Part shown: positions 52,278-61,109 of the stretch, piece after piece
Position numbering within the stretch: the first letter of the stretch is position 1
Layout of the letters: each line of letters begins with the position of its first letter
DNA from: Streptomyces violaceorubidus
GTDB taxonomy: Bacteria > Actinomycetota > Actinomycetes > Streptomycetales > Streptomycetaceae
Assembly (NCBI RefSeq): GCF_000717995.1
Contig: NZ_JODM01000026.1
Location: 51,181 to 115,180 of the forward strand
DNA: 64,000 bases
Reading direction: 5' to 3'
The notes under the pieces: model-generated
Told to the model about the DNA's origin: nothing
Database searches by the model: none
What the model saw: only the letters and a program-made list of their open reading frames with translations
Translations under genes and position numbers: made by a program

Positions 52278-52772
52278 ATGACCTACCGCGTCTGTTTCGT
52301 GTGCACGGGCAACATCTGCCGCTCCCCGATGGCCGAGGCCGTCTTCCACGCACGCGTGGCGGACGCCGGGCTCGACGACCTCGTCGAGGCCGACAGCGCC
52401 GGCACCGGCGGCTGGCACGAGGGCGAGGGCGCGGACCCGCGCACCGTGGCCGTCCTGGCGGACCACGGCTACGACCTCGACCACACGGCCCGGCAGTTCC
52501 AGCAGTCCTGGTTCTCCCGCCTCGACCTGGTCGTCGCCCTCGACGCCGGACACCTGAGGGCCCTGCGGCGTCTCGCCCCCACGGAGCGGGACGCGGCCAA
52601 GGTGCGTCTGCTGCGGTCGTACGACCCCGCCGCCGAGGACGGCGACCTGGACGTCCCGGACCCGTACTACGGGGGCCGGGACGGCTTCGAGGAATGCCTT
52701 GAGATGGTGGAGGCGGCGAGCACCGGACTGCTCGCCGCGGTACGCGAGCAAGTGGAAGGACGGGCGGCATGA
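52278..52772 (+). CDS. ptpA: low-molecular-weight protein tyrosine phosphatase
   Basis: A 164-residue LMW-PTP. The P-loop VCFVCTGNICRSPMAEAV has the CX5R catalytic Cys and Arg, and DPYYGGRDGFEEC has the general-acid Asp. In S. coelicolor the PtpA orthologue influences pigmented antibiotic production (established knowledge). The last codons overlap the ATG of the next gene (ATGA), so they are coupled. Confidence 0.95.
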   Translation: MTYRVCFVCTGNICRSPMAEAVFHARVADAGLDDLVEADSAGTGGWHEGEGADPRTVAVLADHGYDLDHTARQFQQSWFSRLDLVVALDAGHLRALRRLAPTERDAAKVRLLRSYDPAAEDGDLDVPDPYYGGRDGFEECLEMVEAASTGLLAAVREQVEGRAA

Positions 52773-53947
52773 GCGATTCCGCTACGAACGACAGGGTCGG
52801 TGCGGGCACGGAGAAAGCCGCTTCGGGCCCGGGTGACGGCACGCGCGCGGTGCGGGCCGGGCTGCCCGAACCCGTCAAGCACGAGCCCACCCTGCCCGGC
52901 CCGGTGTTCGCCGCCCACTTCCACCTGCCGGGCGACCCCACCGGCCCGTACACCTACGGCCGCGACGAGAACCCGACCTGGACCCGTCTCGAGAGCGCCA
53001 TCGGCGAGCTGGAGGCGCCCGGGGAGGCCGACGTGGAGACACTCGTCTTCGCCTCGGGCATGGCCGCGATCTCCTCGGTGCTCTTCTCCCAGCTGCGCGC
53101 CGGCGACACGGCCGTCCTGCCCGACGACGGCTACCAGGCCCTGCCGCTGGTCCGCGCGCAGCTGGAGGCGTACGGCATCGAGGTGCGCACCGCGCCGACC
53201 GGCCAGGACGCCCAGCTCGACGTCCTGGACGGGGCGAAGCTGCTGTGGATCGAGACGCCGTCCAACCCTGGTCTCGACGTGTGCGACATACGACGGCTCG
53301 CCGAGGCGGCACACGCGCGCGGCGCCCTGGTCGCCGTCGACAACACCCTCGCCACCCCGCTCGGGCAGCGGCCGCTGGAGCTCGGCGCCGACTTCTCGGT
53401 GGCCAGCGGCACCAAGCAGCTCACCGGCCACGGCGACGTCCTCCTCGGCTACGTGGCCGGCCGCGACGCCGGAGCGATGGCCGCCGTACGGCGCTGGCGC
53501 AAGATCGTCGGTGCGATTCCCGGGCCCATGGAGGCGTGGCTCGCGCACCGTTCGATCGCCACTCTCCAGCTGCGGGTGGACCGGCAGGACGCCACCGCGC
53601 TCAGGGTGGCCGAGGCGCTCCGGGCGCGGCCCGAGATCACCGACCTGCGCTACCCCGGGCTGCCCGACGACCCGTCCCACAAGGTCGCCTCCCGGCAGAT
53701 GCTGCGCTACGGCTGTGTCGTCTCCTTCACGCTGCCCTCGCGCGCGCGTGCCGATCGTTTCCTCGACGCCCTGCACCTCGTCGAGGGTGCGACGAGCTTC
53801 GGCGGGGTGCGGTCCACCGCGGAGCGGCGCGGGCGCTGGGGCGGTGACGCGGTGCCGGAGGGCTTCATCCGCCTCTCGGTCGGCGCGGAGGACCCGGAGG
53901 ACCTGGTGGCGGACCTGCTGCGCGCGCTGGACGAAACGGTGGACTGA
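52769..53947 (+). CDS. PLP-dependent gamma-lyase (cystathionine gamma-lyase type)
   Basis: A 392-residue Cys/Met metabolism PLP enzyme. Marks are YTYGRDENPTWTRLESAIGELE, FASGMAAIS, ETPSNPGLDV, AVDNTLATP, and the PLP Lys in SVASGTKQLTGHGDV. The family includes cystathionine gamma-lyase, gamma-synthase and methionine gamma-lyase. The C-terminus has the canonical ATSFGGVRSTAERR and FIRLSVGAEDPEDLV. It shares an operon with ptpA and ends before a strong hairpin. Confidence 0.92.
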   Translation: MSDSATNDRVGAGTEKAASGPGDGTRAVRAGLPEPVKHEPTLPGPVFAAHFHLPGDPTGPYTYGRDENPTWTRLESAIGELEAPGEADVETLVFASGMAAISSVLFSQLRAGDTAVLPDDGYQALPLVRAQLEAYGIEVRTAPTGQDAQLDVLDGAKLLWIETPSNPGLDVCDIRRLAEAAHARGALVAVDNTLATPLGQRPLELGADFSVASGTKQLTGHGDVLLGYVAGRDAGAMAAVRRWRKIVGAIPGPMEAWLAHRSIATLQLRVDRQDATALRVAEALRARPEITDLRYPGLPDDPSHKVASRQMLRYGCVVSFTLPSRARADRFLDALHLVEGATSFGGVRSTAERRGRWGGDAVPEGFIRLSVGAEDPEDLVADLLRALDETVD

Positions 53948-53960
53948 CGCCGGCGCACGG

Positions 53961-53995
53961 ACGGTCCGAGCCTCCCCCCTCGTGGCTCGGACCGT
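53961..53995 (+). terminator. terminator after the gamma-lyase gene
   Basis: ACGGTCCGAGCC pairs perfectly with GGCTCGGACCGT around an 11-nt loop containing CCCCCC, 14 bp after the stop. Confidence 0.85.
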
Positions 53996-54144
53996 CCTCC
54001 GGTTCCGTGCGCGAAGAACCGCGCGATTAAGGCTAGTTGACTCAGTGTCAGTGTCCAATCACAGTAGCGACAGCGCCCTATCGACATATTTATGGTGGGG
54101 CCCGGCCGGGGGCTGGAGAAGAGCAGAAGAGGGGACGCGTTTTC

Positions 54145-55050
54145 GTGGATCTGGCCTTGCTCCGCACCTTCGTCACTGTGCACCGGGCTGGTTCCTTCAC
54201 CCGCGCGGCTGCTCTGCTCGGCCTCTCCCAGCCCGCCGTCACCTCGCAGATCCGCACGCTGGAGCGCCAGCTCGGCCGCCCGCTCTTCCTCCGGCAGGCC
54301 CGCGGCGTGACCCCGACGACCATCGGCGACGAACTCGCCCACAAGACCGCACCGCATCTCGACGCCCTGGTGGAGATCGCCGAGACCGGGCTGACGGACG
54401 ACTCCTCCCTGCGCACCCTGCACATGGCCGGACCACCCGAGTTCACCGCCGAACGAGCACTGTCCGCGCTCACCGAGCTCACCGGCGAGGACGGCCGGGC
54501 CTTCGCCCTGCGCGCCTCGTTCGGGAACGCCGAGGAGGCGCTGGAAGGCCTGGCCGCCGGGCATCACGATCTGGCCATCGCCACGGCTCGTCCCCGCGGC
54601 CCGCTGCTCACGGCGACTCCGCTCTGCGACGAGATGCACGTCCTGGTCGCCGCACCCGACTGGGCGGAGCGTGCGGGTGTCGAAGAGCTCCGCGCCACCG
54701 ATGCGCCCGCTCTCGACCGCGTCCCCGTGGTCGAGGTGCACGAGTCGCTGCCCTTCGTCGCCCGCTACTGGGCCTCCGTCTTCGACGCCCGTCCGCCCGG
54801 CCCGGCCACGGTCGTCGCCCCTGACCTGCGTGCGGTTCTCACCTGCACGGTGGCGGGCGCGGGCCTCGCCGTCCTGCCCCGCTATCTGTGCGCGGAGGCG
54901 CTGGAGCGCGGGGACGTCGTCGCCCTGCACGATCCCCCGGTGCCGCCGCTGCGGACGTACTTCCTGGTGGTGCGCACCGGCACGTTGGCGCTGGCGCACA
55001 TCGCCCGGGCCCACGAGGCGTTGCTGCGCGCGGCTGCCGACTGGAACTGA
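54145..55050 (+). CDS. LysR-family transcriptional regulator
   Basis: A 301-residue regulator. The winged helix is VDLALLRTFVTVHRAGSFTRAAALLGLSQPAVTSQIRTLERQLGRPLFLRQARGVTPT, complete, followed by the linker helix and a co-inducer domain (about 92-295). GTG 54145 with GAGGGG about 11 nt upstream is chosen over a longer frame from 54037. The target genes are not obvious: the Nudix gene follows on the same strand and the gamma-lyase precedes it. Confidence 0.92.
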   Translation: MDLALLRTFVTVHRAGSFTRAAALLGLSQPAVTSQIRTLERQLGRPLFLRQARGVTPTTIGDELAHKTAPHLDALVEIAETGLTDDSSLRTLHMAGPPEFTAERALSALTELTGEDGRAFALRASFGNAEEALEGLAAGHHDLAIATARPRGPLLTATPLCDEMHVLVAAPDWAERAGVEELRATDAPALDRVPVVEVHESLPFVARYWASVFDARPPGPATVVAPDLRAVLTCTVAGAGLAVLPRYLCAEALERGDVVALHDPPVPPLRTYFLVVRTGTLALAHIARAHEALLRAAADWN

Positions 55051-55085
55051 GCCGGCGGACTCTCCCACCGGGTACACGGCACGAT

Positions 55086-55099
55086 GTTTCACGTGGAAC
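55086..55099. other. parS-like site, one mismatch
   Basis: GTTTCACGTGGAAC, one mismatch from parS, in the 70-bp gap between the LysR gene and the Nudix gene. Confidence 0.6.
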
Positions 55100-55120
55100 C
55101 AGCCGGGCCACATTTCTCCC

Positions 55121-55603
55121 ATGACCGTCCGACCCGTGGTCAAGCGCACCGCTCGCGCCGTCCTGCTGGACGGGGACCACCTGATCCTGATCAAGCGGAC
55201 CAAGCCCGGCGTCGATCCCTACTGGGTCACTCCGGGCGGCGGGGTGGAGCCGGACGACACCACCGTCGTGGACGCCCTGCACCGCGAGGTGTACGAGGAA
55301 CTCGGCGCCAAGATCAGCGACGTGGTGCCCTGCTTCGTGGACACCGTGGAGCACATCGGCGAGGACGGCGGCGCGACCGGCGTGAAAGTGCAGCACTTCT
55401 TCGTCTGCCACCTGGAATCCATGGACCCGGCCCTGCGGCACGGTCCCGAGGTCGACGAGCCCGCCGGTGAGTACGAGATCGTCAGAGTGCCCTTCACCCG
55501 GGTCGGGATCGCCTCCGTCCACCTCGTGCCGCTGTCGCTGCGGCATTACCTGGACGGCAACATCGAGGGGGTGCGTGCCCTGCACGCTTCCGACCTCGGC
55601 TGA
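55121..55603 (+). CDS. Nudix hydrolase
   Basis: A 160-residue Nudix protein. The box runs GGGVEPDDTTVVDALHREVY with EELGA after it. REVYEEL, which holds the catalytic glutamates, is intact, but the spacing from the leading Gly run is one residue longer than in the canonical box. The substrate is unknown. ATG 55121 follows a CTCCC stretch with no clear ribosome binding site. Confidence 0.88.
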   Translation: MTVRPVVKRTARAVLLDGDHLILIKRTKPGVDPYWVTPGGGVEPDDTTVVDALHREVYEELGAKISDVVPCFVDTVEHIGEDGGATGVKVQHFFVCHLESMDPALRHGPEVDEPAGEYEIVRVPFTRVGIASVHLVPLSLRHYLDGNIEGVRALHASDLG

Positions 55604-55681
55604 ACCGGCTTGGCCGAAAGCCCGCATCTTCCACCGGAAAGAGGTGGACGCGGACGGCCCCCGTCGGACAGCCTGACCTGC

Positions 55682-56548
55682 GTGCCGACACCTTTCCTCG
55701 CCTCTGCTCCGATCCGCCGTCTGACGCTCCGCGATCTCACCGCCTGCGCCGACCTTTCCGAGGACCGGGGGTGGCCGCGTGAGGAGCACAAGTGGGGATT
55801 CCTCCTTACGGCCGGAAAGGGATACGGCATCGACGACCCCGACGGCGGTCTCGTCGCCGCCTGCACCGTCACCGAGTACGGGACGCGGGAGCACCCGGCG
55901 CTCGCCGCCATCGGCATGGTGCTGGTCGCCGAGCGGCACGCCCGCCAGGGTGTCGGACGCCGTCTGATGCGCCACATCCTCTCCGCTCTGGGCACCGTTG
56001 CGCTGACCCTGCACGCGACGCCGTTCGGCCGGCCGCTCTACGAGGAGCTCGGCTTCAAGGTGACGGGCGGGGCGGAGATGGTGCGCGGCCGCTTCGTCCC
56101 CGGCGGGCCGGAACCGAGGACCGCAACGCGCGCCGCCACCGCCGAGGACCTCCCCGCGATCCTCCGGCTCGACGAGGAGGTGTTCGGCGCCGACCGCACC
56201 CACATCGTCACGCGGCTGCCCGCCTTCGCCGACCAGCTGCGTGTCGCCGAGGAGGACGGCCGGATCACCGGGTACGCCGCGGCCTGGCCGAACATGGACA
56301 CCCATGTGGTGGGCCCGCTGATCGCGCGTGACACCGAGACGGCCAAGGCCCTGATCGGCTCGCTCGCCGCCCGCACCGACCGGCCGCTGCGCACGGACAT
56401 CGACGTACGGCACGAGGAACTGCTGGCGTGGGTGAAGGAGCGCGGCCTCTCCAGGGTCGCCCCCAACGCGGTCATGACCTGTGGGATCACCGAGTTGCCC
56501 GGGGACTGGACTCGGCGGTTCGCGCCGCTGACGGTGGCGGCGGGCTGA
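55682..56548 (+). CDS. tandem GNAT acetyltransferase
   Basis: A 288-residue protein. The N-terminal GNAT domain (about 12-140) has IRRLTLRDLTACADLS, AAIGMVLVAERHARQGVGRRLM (the acetyl-CoA loop with QGVGR) and LYEELGFK. The C-terminal domain (about 150-285) begins ATAEDLPAILRLDEEVFG and is a degenerate second GNAT. CAGCCT (55669-55674) followed by 7 nt and the GTG start suggests a leaderless transcript. Confidence 0.88.
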   Translation: MPTPFLASAPIRRLTLRDLTACADLSEDRGWPREEHKWGFLLTAGKGYGIDDPDGGLVAACTVTEYGTREHPALAAIGMVLVAERHARQGVGRRLMRHILSALGTVALTLHATPFGRPLYEELGFKVTGGAEMVRGRFVPGGPEPRTATRAATAEDLPAILRLDEEVFGADRTHIVTRLPAFADQLRVAEEDGRITGYAAAWPNMDTHVVGPLIARDTETAKALIGSLAARTDRPLRTDIDVRHEELLAWVKERGLSRVAPNAVMTCGITELPGDWTRRFAPLTVAAG

Positions 56549-56551
56549 CCC

Positions 56552-56568
56552 CGGCACGGTTCGTGCCG
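56552..56568. terminator. short hairpin between convergent genes
   Basis: CGGCACG pairs with CGTGCCG around a GTT loop, between the GNAT stop (56548) and the GlcG-like stop (56586). Confidence 0.6.
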
Positions 56569-56585
56569 TGAGCGCCGGGCCCGGG

Positions 56586-57005
56586 TCAGGCGAGCGCCCG
56601 CACGGCGGCCGAGGCGAAGCCGTGGTCCTGCTCGGGCGCACCGCCGCCGACCCCGATCGCACCGATCAGCCGGCCCTCGCGGTGCACGGGCACGCCGCCC
56701 GCGATGAACAGCAGCGGACGGTCGAGGGCGGTGGGCAGGGTGTGGAAGAGGCCTCCGGGCCGCACGGCGTCGACGAGGTCAGCGGTCGGGGCGTTCAGCT
56801 GGAGCGCCGTGTAGGCCTTGCGCGTGCTGGTCTCGCCGGAGATCAGCACGGCGCGGTCGTCGCGCCGGAAGGCGAGCAGGTGGCCTCCGGCGTCGAGGAC
56901 CGTGACGCTGACGGTGACACCGGCTGTCTCGGCGGCTCGGTGGGCCGCGGTGACGAGCTCTTCGGCGTCCTGGATCGTCAGCGGGGCGACAGCGGTGGTG
57001 CTCAT
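56586..57005 (-). CDS. GlcG/HbpS-like heme-degrading family protein
   Basis: A 139-residue protein of the GlcG/HbpS (DUF336) family. It has LTIQDAEELVTAAHRAAETAGVTVSVTVLDAGGHLLAFRR and, later, GGVPVHREGRLIGAIGVGGG, plus EQDHGFASAAV at the end. Members bind haem (HbpS) or are of unknown role beside glycolate genes. There is no signal peptide in this copy. ATG 57005 has AAGGAG 7-8 nt upstream. It lies 118 bp after the MFS gene on the same strand and may be co-transcribed. Confidence 0.9.
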   Translation of the reverse strand: MSTTAVAPLTIQDAEELVTAAHRAAETAGVTVSVTVLDAGGHLLAFRRDDRAVLISGETSTRKAYTALQLNAPTADLVDAVRPGGLFHTLPTALDRPLLFIAGGVPVHREGRLIGAIGVGGGAPEQDHGFASAAVRALA

Positions 57006-57123
57006 GGGTTTTTCTCCTTGGTTGTGCCGAGTGGAGCGGTGCCTCGGTGGTCGTCGAGGCGGTGTCCGGCCGTGGGGCGTGGGACGGCCCTGGCCGTGCG
57101 GCCCACGGGCCGGGGTGGGTCGG

Positions 57124-58335
57124 TCAGTGGTGGACGGTGGCGGTCGGCTGTTCGGCGGGCATCGAACCCGCGACGACCGTGCCGGGAGTACTGCCGCGCC
57201 GCTCCAGGGCGGCCGAGAGGACGGCGAGGACCAGCGCGGCCGCGGCGAGCACGGCGCCGACCCAGTTGGGGGCGGTGTATCCGAGGCCCGCGGCGATGAC
57301 GACACCGCCGAGCCAGGCGGAGAGCGCGTTGCCGAGGTTGAAGGCGCCGATGTTCACCGCGGAGGCCAGCGTCGGGGCCCCGTGGGCGTGGTCCAGGACG
57401 CGCTTCTGCAGCGGTGGGACGGTGGCGAAGCCGAGGGCCCCGATCAGGACGACGGTCACGGCGGACGCGATCTTGTCGTGCGCGGTGAGGGTGAAGAGGG
57501 CAAGCACGACGGACAGGGCGCCCAGAGAGATGTACAGCATGGGCATCAGGGCACGGTCGGCGAACCGACCGCCGACGAGGTTGCCGCCCACCATGCCGAG
57601 GCCGAAGAGAACCAGCAGCCAGGTGACCGAGCCGTCGGCGAAGCCCGCGACATGGGTCATCATCGGCGCGATGTAGGTGATGGCCGCGAAGACCCCGCCG
57701 AAGCCGAGGACGGTCATGGACATGGCCAGCAGGACCTGTACGTTCTTGAACGCGGCCATTTCGTGGCGCAGCCGTACGCCTTCGGCCCTGGGCACGTCGG
57801 GGACCAGCTTGGCGACCCCGGCCAGGCCGACGACTCCGAGCGCGGCGACGACGGCGAAGGTGACGCGCCACCCGGCGGTCTGCCCGATCAGCGTGCCCAG
57901 CGGCACGCCGACGACATTGGCGACGGTCAGGCCGGTGAACATCATCGCGATGGCACCGGCCTTCTTGTCCGGGGCGACGAGACCGGCCGCCACGACCGAT
58001 CCGATGCCGAAGAAGGCGCCGTGGGCGAGCGAGGCGACCACCCGGCCGATGAGCATGACGGAGAACGTGGGCGCGAGGGCGGAGAGCAGGTTGCCGACGA
58101 TGAACAGGCCCATCAGCAGCATCAGCATCCGCTTGCGCGGAATCTTGGTGCCGAGGACGGTCATCAGCGGGGCGCCGAACATCACACCGAGCGCGTACCC
58201 GGTCACCAGGTAGCCGGCGGTGGGGATGGAGACCCCGTAGTCGCTCGCGACCTCGGGCAGCAAGCCCATGATCACGAACTCGGTCGTTCCGATCCCGAAG
58301 GCCCCGATCGCGAGGGCCAGAAGCGCGAGAGGCAT
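57124..58335 (-). CDS. MFS drug efflux transporter (DHA1 type)
   Basis: A 403-residue protein with 12 helices, starting MPLALLALAIGAFGIGTTEFVIMGLLPEVASDYG, the DHA1 motif region (D-x-GxxxPTAGYLVTGYALG). The loop 2-3 motif A is GTKIPRKRMLMLLMG. Close relatives export purine analogues, arabinose or drugs. ATG 58335 has GGAAGG upstream; the longer open frame adds 23 residues from the operator region. It is divergent from a MarR gene, which implies regulation by it. Confidence 0.92.
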   Translation of the reverse strand: MPLALLALAIGAFGIGTTEFVIMGLLPEVASDYGVSIPTAGYLVTGYALGVMFGAPLMTVLGTKIPRKRMLMLLMGLFIVGNLLSALAPTFSVMLIGRVVASLAHGAFFGIGSVVAAGLVAPDKKAGAIAMMFTGLTVANVVGVPLGTLIGQTAGWRVTFAVVAALGVVGLAGVAKLVPDVPRAEGVRLRHEMAAFKNVQVLLAMSMTVLGFGGVFAAITYIAPMMTHVAGFADGSVTWLLVLFGLGMVGGNLVGGRFADRALMPMLYISLGALSVVLALFTLTAHDKIASAVTVVLIGALGFATVPPLQKRVLDHAHGAPTLASAVNIGAFNLGNALSAWLGGVVIAAGLGYTAPNWVGAVLAAAALVLAVLSAALERRGSTPGTVVAGSMPAEQPTATVHH

Positions 58336-58472
58336 GGAGGGAACCTTCCCAAGTAGTTGCAGGAGCGCTTTGGTTTCGGTCACAATAATTGCACACGCGG
58401 GCAATATGCAAGCGATGACTATTGCGAAGCTGGTCTACTCTTGAGTCAGCCACTCCTGGACGGAGGAACCAC
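58336..58472. promoter_or_regulatory. divergent MFS/MarR promoter region
   Basis: An unusually AT-rich 137-bp gap. ATTGC (58388-58392) and GCAAT (58401-58405) form an inverted pair, and TTGCA recurs (TGCAA at 58407-58411, ATTGC at 58421-58425). These are plausible MarR operator half-sites overlapping both promoters. Confidence 0.55.
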
Positions 58473-58937
58473 ATGACAGCGACGGACCCCGCGCTCACCG
58501 CCCTCTCCCAGGGCTGGTGCGCACTCTCCCTGCTGCACGGGAGGATCGAGGCACACATCGAGCGCGCGCTGCAGACCGGGCACGACCTGAGCGTGCGCGA
58601 GTACTCCCTGCTCGACGTGCTCAGCCGGCAGCACGACGGCGACGGGGGGCATCTGCAGATGAAGCAGGTCGCCGACGCCGTCGTCCTCAGTCAGAGCGCG
58701 ACCACCCGGCTGGTCACCCGACTCGAGGACCGGGGCCTGCTCGAGCGCTACCTCTGCCCCACCGACCGGCGCGGCATCTACACCAATGTCACCGCGGCGG
58801 GCCTGCACCTGCTGGACGAGGCACGGCCCACCAATGACGCCGCCCTGCGCGAGGCCCTCGACGCGGCGGCCACCAACCCCGAGCTTGCCCCGCTGGTGCG
58901 GGCGGTGGAGACACTGAAGGCGCCGGTGCCCGCCTAG
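58473..58937 (+). CDS. MarR-family transcriptional regulator
   Basis: A 154-residue regulator. The winged helix is SVREYSLLDVLSRQHDGDGGHLQMKQVADAVVLSQSATTRLVTRLEDRGLLER followed by the wing CPTDRRGIYTNVTAAG. CGGAGGAA precedes ATG 58473. Divergent from the MFS efflux gene, it is probably that gene's repressor. Confidence 0.92.
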   Translation: MTATDPALTALSQGWCALSLLHGRIEAHIERALQTGHDLSVREYSLLDVLSRQHDGDGGHLQMKQVADAVVLSQSATTRLVTRLEDRGLLERYLCPTDRRGIYTNVTAAGLHLLDEARPTNDAALREALDAAATNPELAPLVRAVETLKAPVPA

Positions 58938-58945
58938 AGCGGTTC

Positions 58946-58951
58946 TAGAGT
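58946..58951 (+). promoter_or_regulatory. -10 element of a leaderless GNAT gene
   Basis: TAGAGT is followed by 6 nt (GCGGTC) and the ATG at 58958. It lies 9 bp beyond the MarR stop, so the GNAT gene has its own promoter. Confidence 0.65.
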
Positions 58952-58957
58952 GCGGTC

Positions 58958-59410
58958 ATGGGAGATCTCGAAATACGCCCCACCACCGCCGAGGACATCC
59001 CCGCGGTCGTCGCGATGCTCGCCGACGACCCGCTGGGCGCTCAGCGCGAATCACCGGACGATCTGGGGCCGTACAGGGCCGCGTTCGAACGACTCAGGGC
59101 CGATCCGAATCAGCGGTTGGTGGTCGCCGTCCGCGACGACCGTGTCGTCGGCACGCTCCAGCTGACGATCGTCCCGGGACTGTCCCGACGCGGCGCCGTC
59201 CGTTCGATCATCGAAGGTGTGCGCATCCATGGCGACGAACGAGGCAGCGGCCTGGGTACGCAGCTCGTCGCATGGGCCATCGACGAGTCCCGGCAGCAGG
59301 GATGTCACCTGGTGCAGCTCACCTCGGACAAGACCCGTACCGACGCCCACCGCTTCTACGAGCGCCTCGGTTTCACGGCCTCGCACACGGGCTTCAAGCT
59401 CCAGCTCTGA
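58958..59410 (+). CDS. GNAT acetyltransferase
   Basis: A 150-residue GNAT protein. It begins LEIRPTTAEDIPAVVAMLADDPLG, with acetyl-CoA loop RIHGDERGSGLGTQLVAWAI (motif A, RGSGLG), and ends THRFYERLGF-like AHRFYERLGFTASHTGFKLQL. The substrate is unknown. It follows marR by 20 bp but has its own leaderless-type -10. It converges on the serine hydrolase. Confidence 0.92.
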   Translation: MGDLEIRPTTAEDIPAVVAMLADDPLGAQRESPDDLGPYRAAFERLRADPNQRLVVAVRDDRVVGTLQLTIVPGLSRRGAVRSIIEGVRIHGDERGSGLGTQLVAWAIDESRQQGCHLVQLTSDKTRTDAHRFYERLGFTASHTGFKLQL

Positions 59411-59445
59411 GTAGGCCGACCGCGTCACACGCCCTGAACGGCGCA

Positions 59446-59473
59446 CGGCCCTGTTTCACGTGAAACAGGGCCG
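59446..59473. terminator. bidirectional terminator with parS at its core
   Basis: A perfect 28-bp palindrome: CGGCCCT flanks the parS core GTTTCACGTGAAAC and AGGGCCG closes it. It lies between the convergent stops of the GNAT gene (59410) and the serine hydrolase (59492). Confidence 0.8.
59453..59466. other. parS site, perfect
   Basis: GTTTCACGTGAAAC in the centre of the 28-bp palindrome. Confidence 0.9.
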
Positions 59474-59491
59474 CTTGCAGGAAGACGGCTG

Positions 59492-60877
59492 CTAGCCGAT
59501 CCCCCGCCACCCCTCCGGGTCCACCCCGCCCGGCACAGTCGCGCTCTCGTCGTAGGGCTGGCGCGTGAAGACGAACGACCCGAGGTCCAGATGACTCACG
59601 CTGCCGTCCGGGCGCCTCACGACTCGCAGCGACTCACCCGCGTAGTACCCCTCCAGGCCCGTCCAGCTGCCGTCACCCTTCGCCCGGAAACGCGAGCGGC
59701 GCCCCTGGCCCGACAGCGGCCCCAGTGAGACCCCTCCGTCGGGCGTCAACCGCAGGACGGAGGCATGCGTCCCCCAGTACCACTGCCCCGCCAGTTCCAG
59801 TACGGAGGATTCGACCTCTCGCAACGGCCGCCACGGCTCCGGGATCCTGGGCTCCGCCTCGGCGACGATGCGCACGAGGTCGGCACCGACCCCGGCGAGC
59901 AGTGGTCCGGAGGTGCAGTTGGTCAGGACGACCGCGGCCACGTCGTCCTCCACACCGATGGTGAGGTTGGCCAGGAAACCCGGCAGGGAGCCGGAGTGCC
60001 CCACGAGCATGCGCCCGCCCTGGCTCTGGATCTGCAAGCCCAGTCCGTAGGCCGCGCCGTCCGCCACGTCCGCGGCCTCCGCCGGTGCGGCGGGCGCCCG
60101 CATCTCCCGCACGGTCTCCGCCCCGAGTACCTTGTCGTCCCCCCGCGTCAGAAAGACGGCGAACCGCGCCAGGTCCCCCGTGGTGGACCAGAGTTGACCG
60201 GCCGGGGCCATCCGCCCGAGGTCCTCGACGGGTTCCGCCAGCATCACATCGGCCCAGGGATGCACCGCCCAGCCGCCGGCATGCGGGGCACTGGGCCGAG
60301 TGGCCGTACGCTCCAGCCCCAGCGGGTCCAGCACCTCCCGCTGCAGCACCTCCTCCCACGAAGCGTCCCGCACCTTCTCCACCAGCGCCCCGAGCAGGGT
60401 GTAGCCGGGGTTGGAGTAGTGGTGACGGCGGCCCACCGGGTACAGGAGCGGCCGCTCGCCCAGCACATCGGCGAGCTCGGGACGCAGCGAGCCCGGCGTC
60501 CGCTCCCACCAGGGCGCCGGTGACTCGGCGGCCAGCCCGCCCGAGTGCGCCAGCAGCTCGGCGATCGTGGCCTCGCCCACCCCGGTGCCCGGCAGATGCT
60601 TCTCCAGTGGGTCCCCGAGATCGAGCAGTCCCTCGTCGCGCAGGCGAAGGACCAGGACGGCGGTGAAGGTCTTGGTGATCGAGCCGATGCGGTACTGGAC
60701 GTTCTCGTCCGGACCGTGACCCTCGACCGAGGTCCGCGCACCGTGCCACACGGTCCGCCCGCCCCGGACCACCGCCGCGACGAGCGACGGCGTACGCCCT
60801 TCGGCCTGGGCCACGGCGATCCGGTGCGTCAGGGCCCGGCGGGTGGTGGGGAGCAGCTCTTCTTGAGGTGTCGTCAT
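59492..60877 (-). CDS. beta-lactamase-like serine hydrolase
   Basis: A 461-residue class C beta-lactamase-fold protein (esterase EstB/penicillin-binding type). The SxxK motif is RIGSITKTF, the Tyr motif HYSNPGYTLLG (YxN), and the third motif VGHSGSLPGF (HxG). A C-terminal beta domain (about 365-455) resembles the lipocalin-like extension of such esterases. No signal peptide follows ATG 60877 (MTTPQEELLPTTRRAL), so it is probably cytoplasmic. The open frame extends 38 residues upstream through the intergenic region. Confidence 0.92.
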   Translation of the reverse strand: MTTPQEELLPTTRRALTHRIAVAQAEGRTPSLVAAVVRGGRTVWHGARTSVEGHGPDENVQYRIGSITKTFTAVLVLRLRDEGLLDLGDPLEKHLPGTGVGEATIAELLAHSGGLAAESPAPWWERTPGSLRPELADVLGERPLLYPVGRRHHYSNPGYTLLGALVEKVRDASWEEVLQREVLDPLGLERTATRPSAPHAGGWAVHPWADVMLAEPVEDLGRMAPAGQLWSTTGDLARFAVFLTRGDDKVLGAETVREMRAPAAPAEAADVADGAAYGLGLQIQSQGGRMLVGHSGSLPGFLANLTIGVEDDVAAVVLTNCTSGPLLAGVGADLVRIVAEAEPRIPEPWRPLREVESSVLELAGQWYWGTHASVLRLTPDGGVSLGPLSGQGRRSRFRAKGDGSWTGLEGYYAGESLRVVRRPDGSVSHLDLGSFVFTRQPYDESATVPGGVDPEGWRGIG

Positions 60878-61109
60878 GTGCCCAGTCCACCGGCCGGCCC
60901 ACCTCACGTCGAGCCGATTTCCCCCTGGCACCCTCTCCGGTCGAAGGAGAGAAGGCCCGCCCGACCTGTAGGTTCTCGCTTTCGGTGTCATGTGCCGACG
61001 CTGTGACCTGGACGTTCCCCTTCAGTCTCACGACGTGTCGTCCCGCGGCTGTCTCAGATCGGTGTCATTTCCTCAGAGTGTCCAGCCGCCCCCACCACTG
61101 TCCGGGGCG

